A stretch of 64,000 nucleotides of DNA from Actinoplanes octamycinicus (GTDB lineage Bacteria > Actinomycetota > Actinomycetes > Mycobacteriales > Micromonosporaceae): the NCBI RefSeq assembly GCF_014205225.1, contig NZ_JACHNB010000001.1:3143501-3207500 (forward strand), in the 5' to 3' direction. Position 1 is the stretch's first letter, and every line of letters begins with the position of its first letter. A program made the position numbers and the translations under genes. The notes below the pieces were generated by a model. That model did no database searches. It had not been told where the DNA came from and saw only the letters and a program-made list of their open reading frames with translations. Below are positions 19,113 through 27,285 of the stretch, piece after piece.

Positions 19113-19223
19113 CCCCTGAGGCTACCCGGCGAGGCGGTAGCCTCCGCCGCAGCCGGGTACTGTGCGAACTTCCGGCGGCCAATACCACGTGCCCGCCGGT
19201 CCGCGTAACCCTCGGGGGAGACA

Positions 19224-21494
19224 TTGATCACCGCCCAGCCTCGTCTGGTCGTGAGTGCGCCGGCGTCCGGCCACGGCAAGACCGCGATAGCCGTCGGGCT
19301 GCTCGCCGCGATGGCGGCTCGTGGCGTCCCCACGGCGGGGTTCAAGGTCGGCCCGGATCACACCGACGCGGCGTACCTCGGATTGGCGGCCGGACGCCCG
19401 GGCCGCAATCTGGACCCCCGCCTGGTCGGCGCGCAGCGCATCGCGCCGCTGTTCGGGCACGGCGCGTCCGGCGCGCAGCTCTCCGTGATCGAGGGCGCGA
19501 TGGGCCTGTTCGACAGCCTCACCGGTCAGCCGGAGATCGACGGCACCGCCGCGGTCGCGGCCACGCTGCGCGCCCCGGTGGCGCTGGTGGTGGACGTGGC
19601 GGCGATGGGGCACTCGCTGGCCGCGCTGGTCCACGGGTTCCGGATGTTCGACGAGATGGTGCACCTGGGCGGCGTGATCCTGAACCGGGTCGCCTCGCCG
19701 CGGCACGAGCAGATGCTGCGCAGCGCCCTGGACGACATCGGCATGCCGGTGCTCGGCGCGCTGCGCCGCGGTGACCTGCCCAACGTGCTGCCGTCCCGGG
19801 CGCACGGCCTGGTGCCGGTGGCGCACCGCACGGTCGAGGCCGGCCGCGCGGTCCGCCGGCTGGGCGAGGCGGTCGCCGGATCCCTCGACCTGGACCGGCT
19901 GATGGCGCTGGCGAACTCGGCGCCGCCGCTGCCCGGCCCGCTCTGGACGCCGGCCGAGGCCGGCGAGCCCGCCGAGGTCCGCCCGGTGGTCGCGCTCGCC
20001 GGTGGTCCGGGAGCGCCTTACACGTACGTGGAGACCGCCGAGCTGCTCACCGCGGCCGGCGCCGACGTGGTCGTGGTCGATCCGCTGCGGGACGAGTCGC
20101 TGCCGCCCGGCACCCGCGCCCTGATCGTCGGTTCCGGCCTGCCCGAGGGCTACGCCGAGGAGCTCTCCGCGAACCGGCGGCTCTGCGCCGACGTGGCGAC
20201 GTTCGCCCGGGAGGGCTGGCCGGTGGTGGCCGAAGGGGTGGCGCTGCCCTGGCTGGGCCGTGACCTGGACGGCCGGCCGATGTGCGGGGTGCTGGACATC
20301 ACCGGGATCACCGGGGAGCAGACGGTGGCCGGCTACCGGGAGGCGACCGCGCCGGGCACCTCGGTGCTGGCGCCGGCCGGCGCCCGGATCACCGGGTACA
20401 AGCAGCACCGCGCCCTGGTCACGCCGCGGGCCGGCGCCGCGCCGGCCTGGACCTGGTCCGGCGGCAATCCGGAGGGCTTCGTCTGGCGGCAGGTGCACGC
20501 GTCCCAGCTCGGCTTGCACTGGGCGGCCGCCCCGGAGATCGCGAAACGCCTGGTCGCGGCGGCGATCGCCGGGCCGTCCGGGCAGGGACCGCAGATGTCC
20601 GGCCCGCCGCAGGCGCCGTCGATGCCCGGGCCGGCGCCGCGGGTCAGCGAGGGCCTGGCGCAGCCGGTGCCGATGCCGATGAGCGCGTCGCTGTCCGGTT
20701 CGGGGCAGGGCGGGTCCGGGCAGGGTGGTTCCGGCCAAGGCCCGTCCGGGCAGGGCGGGTCCGGCCAGGGACCCGGAATCGCGGGTCCGGGTCCGATTCC
20801 GCCGGCCGAGTTCGGTCCGGTCCCGGTCCACGCGGGCGACTACGGGCCGAGCGCGGCGCCGGCCGGTGACTTCGGTCCCGGTCCGGTTCCCACCGCGGAG
20901 TACGGGCCGCGTCCGGTTCCCGCGGGGGAGTACCGGTCGGGCTCGGCCGGTGAGTTCGTTCCCGGCCCGCCTCCTGCCAGGGAGGTTCCCGGCCCGCCGT
21001 CCGTCAGGGAGCACGAGGCGGGGGAGTACCGGCCCGGTGAGTACGGGGCGGGCACGAGTGCGGCCGGCGAGTTCCATTCCGGTCCGGTTCCGGGCGGCGA
21101 CTTCGGCCCCGACCCGCGGCCGGGCGGCGACTTCGGCCCCGACCCGCGGCCGGGCGGCGAGTTCGGTTCCGACCCGCGGCCGGGCGGCGAGTTCGGTTCC
21201 GGCCCGCTTCCGGCTGGGGAGTACGGGCCGGGGCAGGGCGGGCACCGTCAAGGAACCGGCCCGGCTGGTGGTCACGGCTCCGGTCCGCTGCCGGCCGGTC
21301 CGTCCAACGGGCCGGTGCCCGGCATGGCGCCCGCGCCCGGGATGGGTCCCGCGAACGGGCCGGTTCCGCCGCGGCCCGGCTCCGGCATGCCCAACGGCGG
21401 CCCGGTGCACGGCAACCCCGGCCCCGGCCCGTCCCACGGCCCGGACGGCACGCCGGACAACCGGCCCACCTCGGACATTCCGATCCCGTCCTGA
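19224..21494 (+). CDS. cobB: CobB/CbiA-like cobyrinate a,c-diamide synthase with altered glutaminase site and long repetitive tail
   Basis: A 756-residue protein; CobB/CbiA is usually about 450. Residues 1-200 carry the ATP-binding domain (VSAPASGHGKTAIAVGL, FKVGPDHTDAAYLGLAAG, NLDPRLVG). Residues about 255-445 correspond to the class I GATase domain, but the usual nucleophile motif AECGG/AECAG reads VVAEGVALPWL with Gly at 338. The usual SYLHxH region reads SQLGLHW (430-432). Glutamine hydrolysis is therefore doubtful. From about residue 450 a Gly/Pro-rich tail follows, with GGSGQG, GPVPAGEYGP and FGPDPRPGG repeats. No change in GC bias marks the junction. It faces the SURF1 gene divergently. 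Confidence 0.88.
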   Translation: MITAQPRLVVSAPASGHGKTAIAVGLLAAMAARGVPTAGFKVGPDHTDAAYLGLAAGRPGRNLDPRLVGAQRIAPLFGHGASGAQLSVIEGAMGLFDSLTGQPEIDGTAAVAATLRAPVALVVDVAAMGHSLAALVHGFRMFDEMVHLGGVILNRVASPRHEQMLRSALDDIGMPVLGALRRGDLPNVLPSRAHGLVPVAHRTVEAGRAVRRLGEAVAGSLDLDRLMALANSAPPLPGPLWTPAEAGEPAEVRPVVALAGGPGAPYTYVETAELLTAAGADVVVVDPLRDESLPPGTRALIVGSGLPEGYAEELSANRRLCADVATFAREGWPVVAEGVALPWLGRDLDGRPMCGVLDITGITGEQTVAGYREATAPGTSVLAPAGARITGYKQHRALVTPRAGAAPAWTWSGGNPEGFVWRQVHASQLGLHWAAAPEIAKRLVAAAIAGPSGQGPQMSGPPQAPSMPGPAPRVSEGLAQPVPMPMSASLSGSGQGGSGQGGSGQGPSGQGGSGQGPGIAGPGPIPPAEFGPVPVHAGDYGPSAAPAGDFGPGPVPTAEYGPRPVPAGEYRSGSAGEFVPGPPPAREVPGPPSVREHEAGEYRPGEYGAGTSAAGEFHSGPVPGGDFGPDPRPGGDFGPDPRPGGEFGSDPRPGGEFGSGPLPAGEYGPGQGGHRQGTGPAGGHGSGPLPAGPSNGPVPGMAPAPGMGPANGPVPPRPGSGMPNGGPVHGNPGPGPSHGPDGTPDNRPTSDIPIPS
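20695..21240. repeat. Coding tandem repeats in the CobB-like tail
   Basis: Short in-frame units repeat: GQGGSGQGGSGQGPSGQ (20700-20775), then GPVP-(A/T)-(G/A)-(E/D)-(Y/F)-G-type units of about 10-13 residues. A near-perfect 30-bp unit GGCGGCGACTTCGGCCCCGA-type (encoding PGGDFGPDPR) occurs four times between about 21092 and 21215. Confidence 0.8.
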
Positions 21495-21763
21495 CCGGCC
21501 GCCCCGGGACTTCGACCGGGCCTTTCCTCCGGCCCGTCGGTGACCGATTCCGGCAGGTGTGAGGAACCGCGCGGCCGGGCGCGGCGGAACCGTCCGTCGT
21601 GATCCCGCCCACGCACGGTGAGGTGGCGCGGGGCGGGTGCCGGGCCGTCTGCCGGGAAAGCCCGCCGGAAGCGGCCCAGCGTGCCAAAACGGCGTTCGGC
21701 GGACCGGAAATTGTCGTACCCGGCTCGTACCGTGAGGGGCACGACAACCGAAGGAGGACGACC

Positions 21764-22417
21764 GTGGCTGCCCGTCTGCCGCTGGATCTGGACCCGCCGG
21801 TTCGTCAGCTCAGAGCGCTGCTGCTGGGGGTCGACGACCGTGACCTGACCGCTCCCACGCCGTGCCCGGGCTGGTCGGTCGCGACCCTCCTCGATCATCT
21901 GATGCGGCTGTCCGAGGCGTTCGCCGAGGCGGCTCGCAAGGGCGCCGACGCGTCCGGTGACGGCCCACCCCCGGCGCCGTCCGCGGCGCACCTCTCGCCG
22001 CACTGGCGCAGCCGCCTCCCGGTCCTGCTGGAGGAGCTCGCCACCGCGTGGAAGGAGCCGGCCGCCTGGCTCGGCGAGGCCCGCGCCGGCGGCGTCACCA
22101 TGCCGGCCCGCGCGATGGGCACGGTCGCGGCCAACGAGCTGGTCATGCACGGCTGGGACCTGGCCCGCGCCACCGGGCAGGACTTCGCCGCCGACCCGCG
22201 CGTGCTGACCACCCTGATCGACTTCCTGGCCGCCGGCCCACCCGGCGGCACCCCGGGTTTCCTCGGCCCGCACGTCCCGATCGACCCCGACGAGGACGCC
22301 CTGCCCCGGGCCCTCGCCCTGGCCGGCCGCGACCCCCATTGGCGCCCTCCACGAGTCCGCGACGTCCCGTCCGCCCACCTCCACCGCGAGCACCCGCCCG
22401 CCGCCCGCTCCGCCTGA
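21764..22417 (+). CDS. DinB-like / mycothiol-dependent maleylpyruvate isomerase-family protein (TIGR03086 type)
   Basis: A 217-residue protein starting at GTG with AAGGAGG 6 bases upstream. The in-frame region before it (from 21599) is not needed. It has the hallmarks of the actinobacterial DinB-like superfamily: LTAPTPCPGWSVATLLDHLM near the N-terminus (the His of DH is a metal ligand), a helical middle and NELVMHGWDLARATGQDF (second ligand His). Such proteins are often thiol-dependent transferases or isomerases; the substrate is unknown. The final codons (RSA, stop) are part of a DNA repeat that continues downstream. Confidence 0.85.
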   Translation: MAARLPLDLDPPVRQLRALLLGVDDRDLTAPTPCPGWSVATLLDHLMRLSEAFAEAARKGADASGDGPPPAPSAAHLSPHWRSRLPVLLEELATAWKEPAAWLGEARAGGVTMPARAMGTVAANELVMHGWDLARATGQDFAADPRVLTTLIDFLAAGPPGGTPGFLGPHVPIDPDEDALPRALALAGRDPHWRPPRVRDVPSAHLHREHPPAARSA

Positions 22418-22497
22418 CGCCGCCCGCTCCGCCTGACGCCGCCCGCCGGCCGCTCCGCCTGACGCCGCCTGCCGCCCGCTCCGCCTGACCCCGCCGG
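22400..22497. repeat. Four copies of the preceding gene's 3' end
   Basis: CGCTCCGCCTGACGCCGCC, which spans the stop codon of the DinB-like gene, starts at 22406 and recurs at 22425, 22451 and 22477 (spacings 19, 26 and 26 bp; the last copy has one change). Only the first copy is coding. Confidence 0.85.
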
Positions 22498-22573
22498 CCA
22501 CCCGCGCGTTGTCGGGCCACCGGGACCTGCCCGCCGCCGGTCCGTCGGGTCCCGCCCACCCGTCGCCATGCCG

Positions 22574-22707
22574 GGCTGAGGGCACCATCGACGGCCGGTC
22601 GAAGGCGGCTGGGGTGGCTGAGGGCACTCCTGGTGACCAGCCGAAGGGAGTTGGGGTGACTGAGGGCATCTCTGGTGACCAGCCGAAGGGAGCTGGGGTG
22701 ACTGAGG
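22574..22707. repeat. Three 42-bp tandem repeats
   Basis: Units begin at 22574, 22616 and 22658 and share GCTGAGGGCA...GAAGG...GGCTGGGGT. The second and third are nearly identical, including GGTGACCAGCCGAAGGGAG. A partial fourth unit (GACTGAGG) follows. The array is non-coding as far as I can see, although 42 is a multiple of three and the minus strand is open. Confidence 0.8.
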
Positions 22708-22756
22708 AAAAGGCAGGGCCGCCGCGCCGGAGGCGGGCGGCCCTGCGGGAGCGGGC

Positions 22757-22924
22757 GGGCTGGTGGACGAGCTTGTCTGGCGGTGGGCTGGTGGACGAGC
22801 TCCTTCGACGGTGGGCTGGTGGACGCGCTCGTCTGGCGGCGGGCGAGTGGACGAGCTTGTCCGGCGGCGGGCCAGTGGACGAGCTCGTCTGGCGGCGGGC
22901 TAGTAGACGAGCTTGTCCGACGGC
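22757..22924. repeat. Six 28-bp tandem repeats covering the PBP gene's 3' end
   Basis: Six units of exactly 28 bp start at 22757, 22785, 22813, 22841, 22869 and 22897, each of the form GGGCTGGTGGACGAGCTTGT plus CTGGCGGT with a few changes. The last unit contains the TAG stop and the final codons of the PBP gene (SDKLVY on the minus strand). The other five lie downstream of that stop. There are no spacers, so this is not CRISPR. Confidence 0.9.
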
Positions 22925-25044
22925 GGGGTGAAGTCGAGTTTGGGCTGGCCCTTCAGGGCGTCCCGGAGCGTCTCCGCCACCGTGAACTTGGAGATCGTCG
23001 ACCGCCCGGTCCCCACGTAGTGCTCCGGATTGTCCGGGTCGGCGACGAAGGCGGACGCCGCCAGCTGCGGGGTGAAGCCGCTGAACCACGCCGTCTTGTT
23101 GTTGTCCGTGGTGCCGCTCTTCCCGGCCACCGGCCGGTTCAGCGTGGCGTGAACCATCGGCGACGTCCCCCAGCCGCCGCAGCCGCCCCGGGCGGCGCCG
23201 TAACCGGTGACGCAGCGGGCCGCGTCGGTCGCGGCGCGGGCCACGTTCTCGCTGAAGACCCGGTGGCAGCGCGGCGCGGCGATCATCTTCCCCTGGTACA
23301 TCGCGTCGGTGCCGTCGCTCTTGCGGATCGCCGTGACCGGCAGCGGCTCGCAGTAGCGGCCCTCCGCGGCGACCGTGGCGAACGCGTTGGCGATCTCCAC
23401 CGGGGTGGCGTCGCTGACCCCGAGGGTGAACGCGCCCCACCCGGACGCGTGCTCCGGCGTGGCCAGCTTCTTGTCCACCTCGGTCCGCCACTTCAGCCCG
23501 AGTTTCTCCGCCATCGCCACCGCCTTCTCCGCGCCGACCCGCTGTTCGAGCTGCACGAAGTAGGTGTTCACGGATTTGCCGAAGCCGCTCCACATGGTCT
23601 GTGTCCCGGTCATCGACTTGCTGGAGTTCTTCGGGCACCAGTGTGTCCCGCAGGTGGCCGGCCCGGGCGCGGTGATGTATTTCGAGACGAACCGGTCCGG
23701 CGAGTAGAACGACGTGGAGAGCGGCATCCCGGCCTCCAGCGCGGCCAGCATCGTGAAGATCTTGAAGGTGGACCCGGCCTGGTAGCCGGCCATGTCGCCG
23801 CCGCCGAGCAGCGGGTTGACCGTGTTCGGATAGTTGCCCCGGACGTCCTTGTCCTGGGCCCGGTCGCTGTGCCGGCCGTTGTCGTCCTGGTGCAGCGAGT
23901 ACCGCCGGTTCACCGCCATGCTGACGATCCGGCCGGTCCCGGGCTGGATCACCACCTCACCGTGCGCGAACGGGCTGTCCCGCTTCTCCTTGGCCAGCAC
24001 GTGCTTCATCGCCGCCGACTGGATCCTCGGGTCGATCGAGGTGATCACCCGGTAGCCGCCGCGGCGCAGGTTCTCCTCCCGGTCCAGCACGGTCTTGCCG
24101 AACGCCGGCTGCTCCCGCCACCAGCTCTTGAAGTAGTCGCAGAAGAAGCCCCAGTCGTTGTGCTTGTCCGGGACCGAGACGCAGTCGTTCGGCGGGGCGC
24201 TCAGCCTCAGATTGATCTTGGCTTTCTTCGCGGTGGCCGCCTGCGCCGCGGTGATCGACCCCATCTTCTGCATCTGGTCGATCACGTAGTTGCGCCGCTG
24301 CCGGGCCGGCTCCTGGTCCTTGGTCGCCGGGTCGTACGCCGACGGCGCCTTGACCAGCCCGGCCAGCAGCGCCGCCTCGTTCAGGGTGAGGTCCTTCGCC
24401 GGTTTCGAGAAGAACACCTCGGAGGCGGCGTAGATCCCGTACGCCCGGTGGCCGAAGTAGGCGGCGTTCAGGTAGCGGGCCAGGATCTCCTGCTTGCTGA
24501 GCCGCTGCTCGACCTCGATGGCCAGCCGCATCTCGCGCAGTTTCCGGGCGGCGGTCTGCTCGGTCGCCTCGAGAGCCTCCTTCGGGGTCCGCGCGCTGTC
24601 CCGCAGCGCCATCCGGACGTACTGCATGGTCAGCGTCGAGGCGCCCTGGGACACCCCGCCGGCCTGCTGGTTGGCGACGAAGGCGCGGGCCACGCCCTTC
24701 GCGTCGACGCCGTGGTGCTCGTAGAACCGGGTGTCCTCGGAGGCCACGATGGCCTGGGTGATGTAGGGCGACATGTCCTTGAGCGGCACCTGGCGCCGGT
24801 ACTCCTCGTAGAACATGGTCAGCAGGGTCTTGCCGTCCCGGGCGTAGACATAGCTGGTCTGCGCGGCGGGCACCTCGGTGAGCTGCTCGGGCAGGTTCTC
24901 CAGGGCGTCGGTGCCGGCCTTGACACCCATCCCGGCCAGCGCCGTGAACGGATAGGAGAGGCCGGCGATGACCAGGCCCGCGATCAGCCCGGCACGGATC
25001 AGGAGGGCGACTCTTCCGGCTACGGTGGGGCGTCGGTCAGTCAC
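22900..25044 (-). CDS. Class A penicillin-binding protein (glycosyltransferase/transpeptidase)
   Basis: A 714-residue bifunctional peptidoglycan synthase from the GTG at 25044 (MTDRRPTVAGRVALL); a TTG at 25062 adds six residues and cannot be excluded. One membrane anchor (about residues 12-38) precedes the GT51 domain with EDTRFYEHHGVD and GASTLTMQYVR. The transpeptidase follows with STFK (catalytic Ser), SVN and KSGTT motifs, all intact. It extends the glycan strand and cross-links it outside the membrane. Several cysteines in the transpeptidase domain (CGTHWC, CRC-like pairs) suggest disulfides. Confidence 0.94.
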   Translation of the reverse strand: MTDRRPTVAGRVALLIRAGLIAGLVIAGLSYPFTALAGMGVKAGTDALENLPEQLTEVPAAQTSYVYARDGKTLLTMFYEEYRRQVPLKDMSPYITQAIVASEDTRFYEHHGVDAKGVARAFVANQQAGGVSQGASTLTMQYVRMALRDSARTPKEALEATEQTAARKLREMRLAIEVEQRLSKQEILARYLNAAYFGHRAYGIYAASEVFFSKPAKDLTLNEAALLAGLVKAPSAYDPATKDQEPARQRRNYVIDQMQKMGSITAAQAATAKKAKINLRLSAPPNDCVSVPDKHNDWGFFCDYFKSWWREQPAFGKTVLDREENLRRGGYRVITSIDPRIQSAAMKHVLAKEKRDSPFAHGEVVIQPGTGRIVSMAVNRRYSLHQDDNGRHSDRAQDKDVRGNYPNTVNPLLGGGDMAGYQAGSTFKIFTMLAALEAGMPLSTSFYSPDRFVSKYITAPGPATCGTHWCPKNSSKSMTGTQTMWSGFGKSVNTYFVQLEQRVGAEKAVAMAEKLGLKWRTEVDKKLATPEHASGWGAFTLGVSDATPVEIANAFATVAAEGRYCEPLPVTAIRKSDGTDAMYQGKMIAAPRCHRVFSENVARAATDAARCVTGYGAARGGCGGWGTSPMVHATLNRPVAGKSGTTDNNKTAWFSGFTPQLAASAFVADPDNPEHYVGTGRSTISKFTVAETLRDALKGQPKLDFTPPSDKLVY

Positions 25045-25119
25045 CCTACGAAGGTATGACAAACCACCTCATGTTCCCCACGAATCCGCCAAGGAACGCG
25101 GGTGCGGCATGCTGGGCCC

Positions 25120-26169
25120 ATGACGTTCGACCTTGATCACCACGGCGACGCCGAGGTCGGGGCGGGCCTGGTCGATCTCGCGGTCAACGTCCGGCACCAG
25201 CCGATGCCGGCCTGGCTCGCGGATCCGATCGCGGCGTCGCTGAGCCGGCTCGCCGCCTATCCGGACGCCACCGGGGCCACCGCCGCGGTCGCCGCCCGGC
25301 ACCGCCGGGACCCGGCCGAGGTGCTGCTCACGGCCGGCGCCGCGCAGGCGTTCGTGCTGCTCGCCCAGGCGCTGCGCGGGGCCCGCCGGCCGACCGTGGT
25401 GCATCCGCAGTTCACCGAGCCGGAGGCGGCGCTGCGCAACGCCGGGCACCGGGTCGAGCGGGTGCTGCTGCGTGAGGCGGATGGCTTCCGGCTCGACCCG
25501 GCGCTGGTCCCGGACGACGCCGACCTGGTCTTCGTGGGCAACCCGACGAACCCCACGTCGGTCCTGCACCCCGCCGAGGACCTGGCGAAACTGGCCCGTC
25601 CCGGCCGGGTGCTGGTGATCGACGAGGCGTTCGCGGACACCACGTACCGAAAAGGTCTCCCCGGCGAACCGGAATCCCTGGCCGCCCGCCGCGACCTGCC
25701 GGGCCTGGTGGTGCTGCGCAGCCTGACCAAGACCTGGGGGCTGGCCGGCCTGCGGATCGGCTACCTGCTCGGCCCGGCCGAGCTGGTGCTGCGGCTGGCC
25801 GCGGCGCTGCCGCTGTGGGCGGTCTCCACGCCGGCGCTGGCCGCGGCGACCGCGTGCGCGTCGCCGGTCGCGGTCGCCGCCGAGCGGGAGATCGCGGCGG
25901 CGCTCGCCGCCGAGCGCGCCCATCTGCTGGAACGGCTGCGGGAGGTGCCGAAGGTCACGGTTGCCGGCGACCCGGCGTCCGCTTTTGTTTCGGTACGCAC
26001 GCCCGGTGCCGATCAGGTCCGCGCCGAGCTGCGCAGACGTGGCTACGCGGTGCGCCGCGGCGACACCTTTCCGGGTCTGGGCCCCGACTGGCTCCGGATT
26101 GCGGTGCGCGACACTGCCACCACGGATCGATTCGTGCAGACTCTGCGAGACGTGCTCGACCGGCGGTGA
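25120..26169 (+). CDS. cobC: CobC-like aminotransferase (threonine-phosphate decarboxylase type)
   Basis: A 349-residue PLP enzyme of fold type I, started at ATG 25120. Motifs are VFVGNPTNPTSV (about 140), VIDEAFADTTY (about 170) and the PLP lysine in LRSLTKTWGLAGLRIGY (about 205). The N-terminal DLAVNVR resembles the LNVNPxGP start of CobC/CobD-type decarboxylases. In this context it should make (R)-1-aminopropan-2-yl phosphate for the B12 nucleotide loop. It heads the cobC-cobT-cysG block. A histidinol-phosphate aminotransferase is the alternative, less likely given the neighbours. Confidence 0.85.
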   Translation: MTFDLDHHGDAEVGAGLVDLAVNVRHQPMPAWLADPIAASLSRLAAYPDATGATAAVAARHRRDPAEVLLTAGAAQAFVLLAQALRGARRPTVVHPQFTEPEAALRNAGHRVERVLLREADGFRLDPALVPDDADLVFVGNPTNPTSVLHPAEDLAKLARPGRVLVIDEAFADTTYRKGLPGEPESLAARRDLPGLVVLRSLTKTWGLAGLRIGYLLGPAELVLRLAAALPLWAVSTPALAAATACASPVAVAAEREIAAALAAERAHLLERLREVPKVTVAGDPASAFVSVRTPGADQVRAELRRRGYAVRRGDTFPGLGPDWLRIAVRDTATTDRFVQTLRDVLDRR

Positions 26170-26232
26170 CCGAGCCAGCAGCCAACCGCGAACCGAGCCG
26201 AGAGCGAAGCGAGACGTGACCGAGGAGCGCCC

Positions 26233-27285
26233 GTGACCCTGGAGACCACCCTGGCGGCCATCCGCCCGGCCGACGAGCCGGCCATGGCGGCCGCTCGCGA
26301 GCTGCAGGCCCGGCTGACCAAACCGGCCGGCTCGCTCGGCGCCCTGGAGGAGTTGTCGGTGCGCCTGGCCGGGCTGGCCGGGGTCTGCCCGCCGCCGGCG
26401 CCGGAGCCGGCCACCGTCGCGATCTTCGCCGGTGACCACGGCGTGCACGCCCAGGGCGTCACCCCGTGGCCGCAGGAGGTCACCGCCCAGATGGTGGCGA
26501 ACTTCGTGGCCGGCGGCGCGGTGGTCAACGCGTTCGCCCGGCAGGCCGGCGCGGACGTGATGGTGATCGACGCCGGGGTGGCGATCCCGCTGCACGGCGG
26601 CCCGACCCTGCTGGACGCGAACGTGCGGCGCGGCACCCGGGACATGACCGCCGAGCCGGCGCTGACCCGCGAGGAGGCGCTGGCCGCCGTCGAGCTGGGC
26701 GTCGCGGTCGCCGATCAGCTCGTCGCCGCCGGCGCGAAATGCCTGCTCACCGGTGACATGGGGATCGCCAACACGACCCCGGCCGCGGCCCTGATCGCGG
26801 TCTTCACCGGCAGCGACCCGGCCACCGTGACCGGGCGCGGCACCGGCATCGACGACGCCATGCTGGCCCACAAGACCGAGGTGATCGGCGCGGCGCTGGC
26901 CCGGCACACCCCGGTCCCGGCCGATCCGCTGGGCGTGCTGGCCACCGTCGGCGGCCTGGAGCACGCCGCGCTGACCGGTTTCCTCCTGGGCGCGGCCGCG
27001 CACCGGGTGCCGGTGATCGTGGACGGCGTGATCGCCGCCTCGGCCGCGCTGGCCGCCGCCGCGTTCGCCCCGGACGCGGTCGCCGCGATGGTCGCCGGGC
27101 ACCGCTCGGCCGAGCCCGGCGCCACCGTCGCGCTCGCCCACCTGGGCCTGGAGCCACTGCTCGACCTCGGGATGCGCCTCGGCGAGGGCAGCGGCGCGGT
27201 GCTCGCGCTGCCGATCGTCGCGGCCGCGGTCCGGGTCCTGCACGAGGTGGCGACGTTCGATTCGGCGGGAGTGTCGGAGAAATGA
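26233..27285 (+). CDS. cobT: Nicotinate-nucleotide-dimethylbenzimidazole phosphoribosyltransferase
   Basis: A 350-residue enzyme starting at GTG. It activates the lower ligand base to alpha-ribazole phosphate. It shows KPAGSLGALEELSVRLAG, the segment IFAGDHGVHAQGVTPWPQEVTAQMV, TGDMGIANTTPAAAL, and near the end EPGATVALAHLGLEPLLDLGMRLGEGSGAVLALP with the catalytic Glu region conserved in CobT. Its stop overlaps the ATG of the next gene (ATGA at 27282), so translation is coupled. Length is normal for the family. Confidence 0.95.
   Translation: MTLETTLAAIRPADEPAMAAARELQARLTKPAGSLGALEELSVRLAGLAGVCPPPAPEPATVAIFAGDHGVHAQGVTPWPQEVTAQMVANFVAGGAVVNAFARQAGADVMVIDAGVAIPLHGGPTLLDANVRRGTRDMTAEPALTREEALAAVELGVAVADQLVAAGAKCLLTGDMGIANTTPAAALIAVFTGSDPATVTGRGTGIDDAMLAHKTEVIGAALARHTPVPADPLGVLATVGGLEHAALTGFLLGAAAHRVPVIVDGVIAASAALAAAAFAPDAVAAMVAGHRSAEPGATVALAHLGLEPLLDLGMRLGEGSGAVLALPIVAAAVRVLHEVATFDSAGVSEK

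Noticed and set aside
22757..22924. Regular 28-bp repeats resembling a CRISPR array
   Set aside because: The six units are directly adjacent with no spacers, they include the coding end of the PBP gene, and no cas gene is present.
21272..23638. Minus-strand frame running from the PBP gene through the repeats into the CobB tail
   Set aside because: It is antisense to two supported genes and reads through repeats in a frame different from the PBP gene.
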